Position numbers and translations under genes: made by a program. Positions 22,881-34,497 of a DNA stretch of 62,555 bases are shown piece by piece. The notes below the pieces were generated by a model that had not been told where the DNA came from, did no database searches, and saw only the letters and a program-made list of their open reading frames with translations. How positions within the stretch are numbered: the first letter of the stretch is position 1; each line of letters begins with the position of its first letter. This stretch comes from Triangularia verruculosa (taxonomy: Eukaryota; Ascomycota; Sordariomycetes; Sordariales; Podosporaceae): assembly GCA_033296885.1 (NCBI GenBank), contig MU864037.1:1-62555 (forward strand). The letters run 5' to 3'.

Positions 22881-25319
22881 ATGGCCGATCACGGATATTC
22901 AGGCGAACCGGCAAGAAAGAGACTGCGCACGTCACATGCTGTATGTGCTTGTTCGTCTTGTTTGCCCCATTGCGTAAACTGATACAACCTCATAGTGTGA
23001 CTTGTGTCGGGCACGAAAGGTCAGGTTGGTGCTTCAAATCCCAGGCGCTCGAATACTAAACGGAACCATGCTCATGATATTGGCGCCTAGATGTGATGGC
23101 AAAGACCCTTGTACCGCCTGTGCTGCTACCGACAATGATTGCACATACGGCTCGGAAGCCAACTCGTTAGTCAACTCCTGGTCCGACGCGATGCTGAGTA
23201 CTGTACTAACTGGCGGTGGGAATGAAGGAGAGGGAAGAGCGATTTGATCTTGGATGGCGTATTACGTGTAGAGAGATTTCTGCAAGAAATGAACGCCACT
23301 CTTGTAGGTCTTTCACCACATGCAGGTCCCCTTCTCCACCACCCGGCTTACATGCACCTAAAAGATTTCGCTTCAGCCAATGGCAGCTGCGATTCCATCA
23401 ACGTCGACAAGAACAACGAGTTTCTCGGGTAGCCCACTAGCTGAAATCCCTGCCTGTATTCAAAAGCACCCCCGCAAACGTACAAGGAGCATTGGGCAGT
23501 ATGGGCTATCCCAAAACGAAACGACGGCCAACGAGCTAGAGAACGCAGTACTAGAATCCTGGCACACATCCACCACGGAGTCAGTCCTACAGTGGCCACA
23601 CTTTGACGCATTCCCCAGCCTTCGAACTCAATACGTACCTATCTTTCAGCTCGAGAAGGCACGGGCCTCATGGAAAATCCAGAGTAGCTCGGCGCGAGAT
23701 GCTCTATTTGACGTCACCGAAAGCAGCGTCGATGCTACTTTCAACTACTTTTCCTACAACCTTAATTTCTGGTACCCAACTATGTCACTGCTCCAACTTG
23801 CCGAGGCCAAAGAAATCCTTCTCAGTGGCCGTTACAGAGAGGAAGAAAGCCCGCGTGTTTGCTTAGCCTTACTAACTATGGCATTGGGCTATGCTAGTGA
23901 GGTTACTTCTGGGCTTGTCACGGCTTCAGGCCTGCCCAGCTACAAAGGAAAGGACGACAAGGGTTTGGCGCGACAAAAAGGAGACCTCTTCTTTGAAGAA
24001 GCTCTGAAGATGCTTTATGTGGTTTATGCTGATGTAAGCTCAACAGCAAGTCAGTGTTTATTCTTCACAGCGTAGGTTATCACTCTTCCAGCAACGGTGT
24101 CTACTTACCTACTGTGTCATGCTAAGTGGGATTGCTGGGTGTCTTGACAGAATATACTTCGCCTTTCTTCGACGACCGCTTCAAGCATGGCAGTACATTT
24201 CATCGGCAGCGACAAAATGCCTCCTACTGTTATCCTACTCAGCTACTTCGAATTCACATTTGCCCTCATATGTGCCGCGTTCGAACAGTCCTCTCCCACA
24301 ATCTGACCTTGCCGACCCCGAAGATCAAGAGAGAACGAAACGAATCTTCTGGGCGTGTTACGTACTAGAGTCAGATTATCTCGCCGAGCTTTCCCACGTA
24401 CCAACATCGGGCATCGCCAGGATCGAATCATCAGTGTCATTGCCAGCAGATACATACCACACCCATGACCGCCCGATGGACGAGGAGCTGTCGTCACTGT
24501 ACTTCCTGGCATGCATCTCCATGAGACGTCTGCTGAACCGTGTCCACCAGCTTCTGTACGCAAAAGACACCGGTGCTGGGATGGACATCAGCCGTTTTCC
24601 GTCTGTGGTTGCGGAGCTCGACCATCAGCTGGATGAGTGGCGGGACGTGCTTCCTGCGGCTTTTGCGTTTGAGGTACCCGAAATCGACAGCAGGACGCAC
24701 CCAAGACCATCCGTTGGCGAAGGAACCGAGCATGGGAGGTTCTTGAGGCAGCGATATTTGACTTGTAGAAGTGTGATATATCGGCCGTAAGTTGCACATC
24801 ACCATTCTTCTAGCCCCACCACAACTGTGCCACTGACCTGTCAGATATCTCATGTGGATGCTTAGCGGACAGCTTGTGAATCTGCCAGATTACGGAAATG
24901 GTGGTCTCAACCCTACGGCAACTCAAAAACCAGAGATTTTCAAGAATTGTAAAGCGTGCCTCGACGCGTGTCTTCTTCACATTCTCAATTTGAGAGGGTT
25001 TTCCCAAACAGTTCTCGTCGACACATGGATCTGTTCTCTCTCGTAGGTGTACCCACTCACCTACCCCAAAAGGCTCAGCAACTGATATCTCTACAGAATG
25101 GCAGGAGCGATGCTTGTGCTTTTGGCCGCTTGCAAGATACCGTTGTTGCGCACACTCATCGGACCCGAGGTCTTGGCTGCAGGAGAACATCTCATACAGC
25201 TGCTGGAGGAATGGCAGGAAATCTCTGGCGGGCCGAGCTCACCAAGTGTGGATCAAAGTGTACGAATTATTGAGGAGGCAGATAGGTTCATTCGGGATGT
25301 GTATGCTGCTGAAGGGTGA
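22881..25319 (+). CDS. Zn2Cys6 transcription factor with fungal-specific regulatory domain
   Basis: Eight exons: 22881-22940, 22996-23024, 23091-23165, 23240-23303, 23377-24071, 24151-24786, 24845-25042 and 25097-25319. They total 1980 nt and give 659 residues. The zinc cluster is split over three exons, one of only 29 nt. It reads C-D-L-C-R-A-R-K-V-R-C-D-G-K-D-P-C, then C and C, with all six Cys present. A basic KRLR precedes it and a short coiled segment (LDGVLRVERFLQEMN) follows. The fungal_trans middle-homology region follows exon 5 and includes KRIFWACYVLESDYLAEL. The gene lies 0.5 kb behind the lactose-permease-like gene in the same direction, so it is a candidate pathway-specific activator. 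That role is inference. Introns 2 (GTTGGT) and 3 (GTTAGT) have non-consensus donors, and intron 4 is the least certain. Confidence 0.82.
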
Positions 25320-25896
25320 ATTCCTTTGTTAGCTTAGGGGTTAGACCCACTTGACTGGCTTACCCCTGAATTGCCCCTGAATGCTTGACACTGAGATCAG
25401 GGTTAGGGTTACTTTAAACATCGGTTGACCACTGAACATCCTGTCAACCGCAGACCACAATCAGTAGCTGCAGCAGTATGATGACAACGAGATACTTGAC
25501 TTGAACCCTAATTAAGGCAAATGGGGTGGTAATACTAAGAATTACCTAGTTACTCGGACTTGGCTGGCGCTTTTCCCATCAGCTGCTGGCCCACTGCCCA
25601 CGGTTCAACTGTTCGTCGGATATATATAATGTCATCATGAATATCCAGGTGATAGATACATGTATGAACTACTGAACAAGAGTTAGAAGAGGAGTGAACA
25701 ACAAGAAGGCTGGTAAATTGTTTAGTGAACACCGACACCCATGACATCAGCTTGACGATAACCATCCGCACGTCCCAGTATGTCCTCCCACTTCCGACCT
25801 CGATCTGATAACCACAATTTCTGATTACATCAAACTGAGTAAGCAACCTGATCTACATGATATCCAACGACGAACAACCTACAGCCCCCATTTACG
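25320..25896. other. Intergenic region
   Basis: Downstream of the regulator and upstream of the alcohol dehydrogenase. It contains a two-unit AGGGTTAGGGTT stretch near 25400. No gene is supported. Confidence 0.4.
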
Positions 25897-26061
25897 ATGA
25901 CCACCGGGCTCTACCAAAGCCCACACGCCCGCGCATTCATCTCGTCATGTCTCCGTCTTCACCCCGTCCACGTTCGCAAGCCTCTCCATTCAATCTCCGA
26001 CTTCCAGGCCTCGTTCCCACATCATTCATCAACCCGCCGTGATTCGTCAACTTTCCCCACA

Positions 26062-27400
26062 ATGCCACCCCCCAGCAACCTCCCCAAGACATTCCGGGCA
26101 GCTGTTCTGACTGGTCTTAATCAGCCACTCGAACTTCAATCTCTCCCCTTGGTCCCTCCCGGCCCGGGACAGGTTCTGGTCAAGGTTCTTGCTTGTGGAA
26201 TCTGCCACACGGATGCGTTCGTCGCGGCAGGGCTCATCCCAACGACGTTTCCGAGGATTCTGGGACATGAGATTATCGGTGAGGTTGCGGCGTTGGGTGA
26301 GGGAGTGACGATGTTTAGTGTGGGTGACAGGGTTGGTGGTGGCTGGCATGGAGGTGTGTTCCTTCCTCCTTGTGACGTTCCTTCCTTTGGTCCACCTTTT
26401 CACATGGCGTGCTTTCCATTTGTGGCTCCTTCTCATCGACGTTCCTTCCTTTTACCCCATCGTCTCTGCCTTGCTCCTTCCGCATGTAATCATATCTGCA
26501 ATGTTTCCACCTTTAGCCCATTACCCCATTACCCCATTACCCCTTTTCACCATTTCACCATTTCACCCTCTGAACTCCTCTTCAACCCCCTTCACCACCC
26601 TTCATCCACTCTTTCACACACAATCCACTCACCCCGTCTTACTCCCTCCAGGCCACGACGGCACCTGCCCCTCCTGCCAAAGAGGCCACCACCAGTACTG
26701 CGCCAACGAGGCCATCAACGGCGTCTCCATGAACGGCGGGTACGCCGAGTACTGCCTCCTCCGGTCCGAAGCCGTCTCCCGCGTCCCCCCCGACGCCGAT
26801 CCCGCTTCCACCGCCCCGTTCCTCTGCGCGGGGACAACCGTCTTCAACGCGCTCCGCCACAGCGGGATCATCCCCGGGGAGGAGGGTATCGTTGCGGTTC
26901 AGGGTATTGGCGGTTTGGGTCACCTTGCGGTTCAGTACTCCCGGGCGATGGGGTACCGCACTATAGGCATCTCGACAGGATCTGACAAGAGGGAGCTGGT
27001 GATGAAGGAGCTGGGGGCGGAGGGGTATATTGATGCGTTGGCGGAGGATCCAGTGGAGAGATTGCAGGAGTTGGGAGGGGCGAAGGTGATTGTGAGTACG
27101 GTGCCGAATGCGAAGGCTGTTGGGGGGATTCTGGGGGGACTGGCGAATCTGGGGAAGCTGATTGTGTTGTCGCCGGTTGGGGGCGTGGAGTTTGATACCT
27201 TTTTGATGGTTACCAAGGGGGCGTCGGTGAGTGGGTGGTCGACGGGGACGGCGGTGGATGGGGAGGAGGCGGTGGCGTTTGCGATGAGGAATGGGGTGAG
27301 GTGTTTTGTTGAGAGATTTCCGCTGAAGAGGGTGAATGAGGCGTTTGAGGGGATGAAGGAGGGGAAGCCGAGGTTTCGGAACGTGTTGGTGATGGCTTAA
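26062..27400 (+). CDS. Zinc-dependent alcohol dehydrogenase (MDR family)
   Basis: Exons 26062-26353 and 26652-27400 give 346 residues, normal for the family. The intron is 298 nt, several times longer than others here, and pyrimidine- and repeat-rich. Splicing restores GWHG|GHDGTCPSC. The catalytic zinc ligands are in CGICHTDAF and GHEIIGEV. The structural zinc loop has C-x2-C-x7-C, missing one of the usual four Cys. The NAD(P) motif is GIGGLGHLAVQ. I chose ATG 26062 (context CACAATGCC), because the family normally starts ten or so residues before FRAAVL. An in-frame ATG at 25897 would add 55 residues rich in Arg, His and Ser with few acids, which could be a mitochondrial leader. The last 191 coding bases overlap the converging NLR gene. 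Confidence 0.88.
26354..26651 (+). repeat. Repeat-rich 298-nt intron of the alcohol dehydrogenase
   Basis: The intron (GTGTGT...CTCCAG) contains three CCCATTAC units at 26517-26540, then two CACCATTT units, and two GACGTTCCTTCC copies in its first third. The plus strand is strongly C/T-rich. The frame stays open through much of it, which could mislead gene finders. Confidence 0.75.
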
Positions 27401-30400
27401 TGGGCTGGTGGTCCATGTCCGGGACCCTTTCTTCAGCGCCGTAGGATAGTAACAACTCTTCTGTCTTGGCAATTTCGACCCAGTAGTCAGGATAATCTTC
27501 TGTCCCCATCTCCTGAGGAGGGCTGCCGTAGAGTCCTTTACTACCATCACGTGGCCAAACATTTCGAAGCACGCTTAAAGGTGAGTATCCGTGAAGCCGG
27601 TTTAAAACCCCAAAGGCGGAGCCCGCATCCCATCCTGTTTGGTTCGGATCTCCAACATTGTTAGGGTTAGCACCAGCCTGAAGAAGCTCCTTCACTATTT
27701 CAAAATTGCCCGATGAAACAGCCACTTGCAGCGGAGTTATGTAAAATCCCTCCAGGTCGTTACATCGTCCTATCAGGTCCTGTAAGTAGTCGTTCGTCCT
27801 TTTCCACCAAGACGCGGATGCGTATCCTTCTAACTTCGACACTGTATGTGAGGAGATGCGGTTGACTAACAAACAACCTACTTCCATATTCGGAGAGAAA
27901 TTTTCGTAAAGATAACACCAAGCTTCCGGGGCATTTGCATGTACACCAAGCTGCGCCAACACTTCGACCACTGTGCCGGTAGCTGCGCGTCGATCCGGGA
28001 CTTGGGGCCCGCCAGAAAACTGGAAACACTCCCAGGAAAATAAAGGCCTCAGGTACCTGACAGTGGCAGTGATTCGTTTTGTTAGAAGAGATTTGTCAGC
28101 ATCGATCAACCTTTTCGCTAGCGGCTCAAGCTGCAAAAGAACGAGGTAGAGCAGGGGAGGGTTGGATTGTATGGCGTTGTTGAAGTTGATATCCTCAATC
28201 CTCCAATTGTACCAATATGCATTCATATTCACTCCATCTAGATCATTCATCAATCTCACAAAAAGTGGGAAATGTGGCTTAGCTGGGTCTAGAAATCGAA
28301 GTAGGGCGTCAGGTTGTGAAAGAAGAATCGAGTGCCATTGACCGTCCTTGTATTGGCTGCTCAAAATCTCGGCTAACATTAGACAAGAAAATGCCCATAG
28401 CCTTGTCCGCAATCTGAGTTCTGACACCATGATTGCCGTGCGTTCATAGTCGCAATGTTTTTTGATACCATGCGTGTCTTGGGTATGATTTGCTGACACT
28501 GAAGTTTCCAGGACAATAGCAAGAAGCGATCCCATCATTTGCTCAGAGACTGCACGAAAGAAGTAAGCAGACTGTGTTGGAGAAATTTTAGACTCCAGGA
28601 ATTCGCGGACTGTATAATGAGCAATCGTGACTTTGAAACGCGGTTCCTTCCGCTTAAACAGTCTAACTTTATTACCGTAATTAGATCTCCTGAACTGCTG
28701 GAGAAAATCGAAGTGGTCGAGTAGCCTGAAGTCCTCGGGTTGATCAGAGTAACCTGCTCTCCAGAAGAAGTCCCGTTGATCGCGAGGCTCAAATATCTCG
28801 AAACGCACGAGACAACCACAGCTCTCTTTGATGATATCGACATCATATGGTCCAAGTTGATGGTTTTCAAGAATATCGAGGAGTGAACAAGCATCAGCTA
28901 GCAGAGTTCCTGGTATTGATGGTCGATACGCTGCCCCGTAGAATAGGAGCCAATGTAGAGCATGTCGAACCACAGGCTTATCTTCCTCCGAGATCAGCGA
29001 GAATATCCTCTCATAGCTCTCGAATATTGTTCTAGGAAGCTTCTTGAGATTAGCGCGGATACGATCCACATTCTTTAGCCGTCGAACAATATCTAGTTGG
29101 CACACCACCCAGCGGAACATGCCCTGTGCCCCCTGCGACAGGGCCTGTTCCACCTCGGAGCGAACTTCATCAGGCCATCGACGAAGTTTCTGATCTGAGG
29201 ACACCTTGGTGACAATGAACCGATTGATATCAGCCTGAACATGTTCGTTGTTCGACATTGATATGTGCTGTGAGATTGGCGATAGGACCTCCTCAATATC
29301 GGGGTATTCCCGACTTGTCGTCAGGAGACGAAGCTTTTTGAATCGGTCATCTGTGGCAAGTTCTTGAATAGCAGTGAGGATTCTACGTTGACTTTCGCTC
29401 TCGTCAAGCGCATCGACAACAAGAAACACGACTTGAAGCTTTGAGTCTTGTAGGATAGTCGCAAGACAGTTAAAGAGGTCGTCATATCGAGGGTGTACAC
29501 CGAGATTGAACGCCTCCTCCATCCAAGTCGGGATGAGCTTTGTGCGCCGACAAAGTTGCGCTACAAGCCATCGAATCATGGGTATCGACTCATCTTGGTT
29601 ATGACTGTGGTGACAGTAATAGTACACCATCTCGTGGCTTGGGTTGTTGTTGCACTGATTCCGGAGGGTCTCAGCCAGGTGAGATGCCAGAATGGTTTTT
29701 CCAGCACCAGAAATTCCACTTATCCAGAGGCAGCGCTGCGACTTCTGTTGGATCCATGCATTCCACTCTTTGCAGCGCAAGACCCATTCTCCGGTACCAG
29801 GCTCATAGAGCATGGTTGAAGAGTTGTGAATGGTGGATGGATTCGTCTGTTCAAGCCAACTGCATATGCTCTGTCGATCGTTGGCTGCGAGAAAGCTTCG
29901 CTTTAGTATGATGACATCTAATCCTTTAGAATAATCAGTGGACCAACCTCCTATTGTTCTGCGAACTTCTTTCAGATCACGCTTTATTTCAGTAATGTCT
30001 CGCCTATCTAAATATCAGTATCATCCAAGCCTTTTCGCCATAGTCATAAACCAAGAATGCACTCACAGTATCTCCCCACCGAGACCGAGACTAATCGTCG
30101 TCTTGTGCCGCATGATCTCCTCCAGCAGTTGCTTTGCATTTGATGCCTGGCTCGGCCACTTCAGTCTCTGGAAGATTTCCCGAACCCGCTGTTGATCTAA
30201 ACCCTTCGTCGGGGTTCCTGCAGGTCCAGATGTCTCAGCGACCGGTGAAATCAACTTTTCGAGTTTCTCCAAGGCAGCCTGGCAGGCATTCACTGGTCCT
30301 TCTCTGCTGAGGAGAGTCGTCAAGATTGCCGCATCCTCCAAATCCCTGGCATCATTCACAAATAATGTCAGACTGCCCAGGACAATTTTGAGAGAGGATA

Positions 30401-30536
30401 TCTCCACCGAGATGGCACGGAACTCTTTGGGGTAGTTCTTGACGTGCTGAATATATGACTTGGTAACCGTGACCACCCGTTCGGTGAGCTGGATGACAGC
30501 GATAACACTCGCTGCAACCGCCAGACCTTCTGCCAT
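27210..30536 (-). CDS. NLR/STAND protein: Fungal_N-type domain, NACHT-like NTPase, ankyrin tail
   Basis: Two exons, 30536-30067 and 30003-27210, give 1087 residues. The 63-nt intron (GTGAGT...GATAG) uses the second of two closely spaced AGs, because the first would give an immediate stop. The N-terminal 160 residues (AEGLAVAASVIAVIQLTERVV...) match the helical domain found at the start of fungal STAND proteins, then a coiled stretch RDITEIKRDLKEVRR. The NTPase has Walker A GISGAGKT (Lys259) and Walker B VFLVVDALDE (about 349-358). Near residue 900 one clear ankyrin unit reads TPLQVAVSSGNFEIVKELLQAGANPN. Such proteins act in non-self recognition, heterokaryon incompatibility and programmed cell death. 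The Pro/Ser-rich last 60 residues are antisense to the alcohol dehydrogenase and may be unusual or mis-ended. Confidence 0.85.
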
Positions 30537-30979
30537 GGTCTAAGAGTCGATCTGAATGTCAAAAAACGTTAGTTTGGAAAGGGTTCAAACAACGAGTAGT
30601 TCAAAAGAGGGGAGAAAGACATTTTTGACATGGAAGCGTAAGGTGGTGGACGAACAGAGTAAGGAGAGTCAGGAGGAACACCCAACGGCAACCCCTCCTT
30701 TTGCCCAACGATGCCCAGCCATAAGTTTTAAACCGGCATTAGCAGATGGCCTATAGGCTCTCAATCTGCCTACCTTATCCCCTAGCACAGCCGAGTCTTT
30801 TGGGGGTGGCTATGCATGTCAAAGCCCCAGCCCGACTGCAGCATGTGAATGGTGACTATTCTCCTCATGCATGAATGGGCACAGCCGGACGATGAAGTAC
30901 ACTTGCTTTAATCTTCTCAATTCAGAGGCCATACAAGGAGATCATTGCGTCTACTGATTTGACACTACCGCAAGAGCTC
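30537..30979. other. Intergenic region
   Basis: Promoter of the NLR gene and 3' end of the S28 peptidase gene. No gene is seen. Confidence 0.4.
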
Positions 30980-32833
30980 TTACGAGCTGCTCTGCTTCGC
31001 ATAATACTCCGCCACCCACTTCTTAACAATCAGAACTGATTCTTCCTGCACCTTTACCACCTCGGGATTGGGCTTGATTCCAAGGCTCGTAAGGGCACGA
31101 GCGGTGAATGCATCATCACCATGGACCGCGTTTTTGATGAGGAAAACAGCAACGCTGTCGGTGGACTGCAGCACACCGCCTGTTCGAACCTCGCTGGACA
31201 TGCTCGTTCCTCTCCAGGGATCGAATTCACTGGCAGACATATTTGGGTCAGTAAAACGGATCGACATCGTCGCAGCAAAGAAATGCGTCACTTACCCGTT
31301 AGTCCAAATCACCCTGGTCGAGTTCCGAAGCCAGCCCCCCGTTTCCTCGTTCAACGTAGTGGGCGTTTTGCCCTTGGCGCTCCCATACTTCTCACCATGT
31401 GTGGCGGGGAAGTGAAGTTCGCACTGCCGTTGCCAATACTGAGCGTCAATCTTACGTGATACCATGGAGAGCGACTCCTTTGGCGCACCAGTGGCCCATG
31501 ATGCAATGGGCTCATTGCATAGGAACCAGTACCAGGTGCGCCAGGGGTTTCCAAGAGTTCTTGCGATGAAGTAGGGGTTCCATTCGTAATGTGTGTTGAG
31601 GCACCAAAGGGGATCCTCCTGACCCCAGGTGTTGAGATACTGGCAAGCTGTAGAGACGTTAGTACTTTCGAGCCCAGGTTGAAGCGTGGGCTGGTAGCTT
31701 ACTTGACTGCCTGAAGTTCATCCTGAAGTATGCTGCATAGCTCCCGACCGACGCTGGAACCGTTCCCAGAACCTCATTCGCTTCGGTTTCTTGTGACTCA
31801 ACAGTAGCATCACACATTTCCAGAATGTCGTGATAGCCATTTGTCTCTTGCCAGTAGCGAAATGGCGTAGCAATTGCACTGGAATTTGTTAGCAGTAGCA
31901 TTGATGATGATAACAGAAGATCAATCATACTAAGCAAAGTCATCATCCTCGATGGGAAATGAGGCACCGAACAACAGCTTCAGTGCTTGTACCTCCGTCT
32001 CGTTCCGGGTCGATGCCAGTAAATACGTGTCGACATACTCCGACACCTCATTGAGCGCAACCGTGCAACGTGTATCGTTTCTGTAAGAGTCAATCCCCTT
32101 CCGAATTGTGTCGTAATAGTACCAATTATTGGTATTTGCTTGCACAATGGCGCTGCTGAGGTGGAACGCATAAAACACTCCGGGATAGCTATGCTCGATC
32201 CAGCTACCGAGAGTTGCCGCGTACGATGTACCAAAGTAAACCCATGGCACCTTGGTCGCCACACTGGTTTTGGCGTCTTCAAACGGAAAGACAACATTCT
32301 GGGCGAAGTTGACCATGTCCATGGCGGCTTGATCCATGGTAAGATACTGCAAGGTCTCGGCGTCGAAGCCATCGTAAGGGGAGGAACCGCCAAAGTACCG
32401 ATCTGTGACACTCAGCGTGTTAGCAAGCTGGAAAAAGACACCACGAAGCGACTTTCTTACGCTCAATGACAACAGTGGCGGCTCCGATAGCCTGGGCGTA
32501 CAACCCCGTCATGGTCGTGTTATCTAGGAACGTATAGCCGCGAGCAGGCGTGATGGAACCCCAGATTGGTGTCTCGCCCGGGGTCATGAGCACCACAGGA
32601 GACCCTGGGCCTGCCCATTTGGCAGGATTCACACAGTACAGTTGCTTCCATGTCCCAAGCCCAGGATTTCCGTGGTCGATCGGTTGGGTGAACCACTCGC
32701 AAGAGGCGCTGGGGCCGGCGGCCTGAATAACATCTTGTGCCGACTTAGATAGGATATCCGGCACGCCCTTGATGGATGCTCTGGGTGCAGCCCATGCTGC
32801 AAATGGGAGCACCGTATTTGTTGGAATCTTCAT
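30980..32833 (-). CDS. Secreted serine peptidase, family S28
   Basis: Five exons: 32833-32461, 32402-31931, 31878-31703, 31647-31296 and 31229-30980, giving 540 residues. Each joint restores family sequence, such as IE|HRYFGG, FA|YAIATPF and WTNG|EFDPW. The catalytic triad is Ser184 in YFGTSYAATLG, Asp461 in NGEFDPWRG and His494 in NAVHGDDAF. CEWFTQPIDHGNP near the N-terminus is the usual S28 opening. The first 17-20 residues are hydrophobic enough for a short secretion signal, though it is weaker than typical. S28 enzymes are lysosomal Pro-X carboxypeptidases in animals and secreted, acid-active prolyl peptidases in fungi, where they feed on protein. Confidence 0.88.
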
Positions 32834-34497
32834 CTCAGAAGACAACGGCGTTGGGTTGGGCCGACGTTGCAAGTTCCTCACAACCCAAGCGAAACTCCAT
32901 GGTATTTGCAGCCGACTTTATCAACTTTAACAAAGACTCTTGGTGAAGGGGAACAAGTACCGAGCAAAAGGATCCTTGTGGGGAGCAATGTGACTCTACG
33001 GGTGAAGACAATGGATAAGTTGGAAAGGCATATGAAATTCGCCTCCAAGAGGGCCATTTTCGATAGTAGAAGGCTAAATGCCAGGACCCTTGAGCTGCCT
33101 TGTGCGCATGTCAGTCAGGCCACAATAAACAGCCCAATCAATTCGTATACCACCGATAGCTCTGCCCCAGATTTCTGCACACCTAGCATGCCTTCGGATC
33201 TGCCCAGACGCACACCTTGTGGGCGGGAGAGCGTGCCACATGGCTGCTGTATGTTGCTGATCCTGGATATGTTCGGGATCAGATATAGGAGGCGCCGATG
33301 TTGGTTCGCCCGGCTAAAAGCTGTCAGCCGCCAGTAGTTCGTGACTTGTTGCTGCGTTATTAATCAATCTAACAATCCTTACATCTCTGTTCCCATACGC
33401 CAATCTTGGCGCTTTATCATCGCAGGCCAATATATGGACATAGAATATGCTCTCTGTGTTGGTCCCGTGCCGCGGCAGATGCAAACCCTAGGCCATTCAT
33501 TCCTGGGGACTTTTGGGGCAAAGAGATCTGATTAATGCACAAATTTATGGTACCGAAGACTCAGGAGACGCCGCAGCTGCGGGAAAGATGGTGGGGCTGA
33601 ACGAACTTGAAGAGGACGATCAGTGCAAGGCTAGGTACCTACCTATGTTCGTCCTCAGAAATCAAGAAGATTGGAATCAGCATCCAATCAGCGAGCACCC
33701 CAGATCTGACTTTGTCGATCAACAGCAACCCCCACGATCTCGGCCGAGGCATGGCGACATGGCAGACCAGCACACCGAGATGCACCCTCGTCGGCGCACC
33801 AAAACCAACCTGAAAAGCAGATGGGCGCCAGCAATGTCAGTATTCAGAACCCGACCTCCAGATCAACATATCGTGGGGGTTTCGATGGACAAACAGGTTT
33901 GGGCAGATGGCGACAGACCGACATGATTGTTGACGATGGCATCCCTGCGCTGTGTTGTTGTATTATGATCGACCTTATAAATCAGCACAAAGAAACGCCG
34001 CAGATGTCGCCATACCGCGGGGCGCACTCTGGCTGGCCGACCGCAACGGTATACGGCGTGGCATGAATGGTCAAACCGCCAAACACAAGCACAGTTACAC
34101 TGCCAAGGACGCCCAAAATGGCAGGCAACAAGACAAATACCGGCTACCAAGAGAGCACGTTCATCTTTCATCCCCACAGTATTGATTCTCGAGTAATCGG
34201 AGTTGCAGCTGACGCCATGCGTCACTCTGCAGCAGCACCCCAACCTCGCCCGCGATGGTGATTTTGGAGTCAACAATAACATGATGAGCCGGGGACAGAA
34301 AACGGCATGTATAAATGCCGGTTTATCTTCCGGCTCTATAACCGTCCTCCATCTGGATCAACAGTCGAGTTACCGACAAGGCAGTTCATTGCGGGTTCCT
34401 GCATTCTGCGAGCGGGCTGATCGAAAGCCACCGTCCTTCACCTGTCTGTATAGAGCTTCCAGTATCTTCGATCTGCCGGTCGACACCGCAATACAAC
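32834..34497. other. Intergenic region with two divergent promoters
   Basis: About 1.7 kb between the S28 peptidase and the haloperoxidase-like gene. A TATAAAT box at 34310-34316 lies about 180 bases before the latter. Open frames of up to 139 codons occur but have no motif. No gene is supported. Confidence 0.45.

Noticed and set aside
23015..23045. TTCAAATCCCA, possible tRNA B box
   Set aside because: It lies inside an intron of the Zn2Cys6 gene and no cloverleaf forms around it.
25397..25412. Two TTAGGG units, possible interstitial telomere repeat
   Set aside because: Only two units. Similar short matches occur near 5213, 50899 and 52263. Too short to mean more than chance or a telobox.
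26639..27562. 307-codon minus-strand frame opposite the alcohol dehydrogenase
   Set aside because: His/Pro/Arg-rich product is the mirror of G-rich codons on the plus strand. It has no motif and is a shadow frame.
30980..31415. Plus-strand frames opposite the S28 peptidase
   Set aside because: They are shadows of exons 4 and 5. The minus strand has all catalytic motifs.
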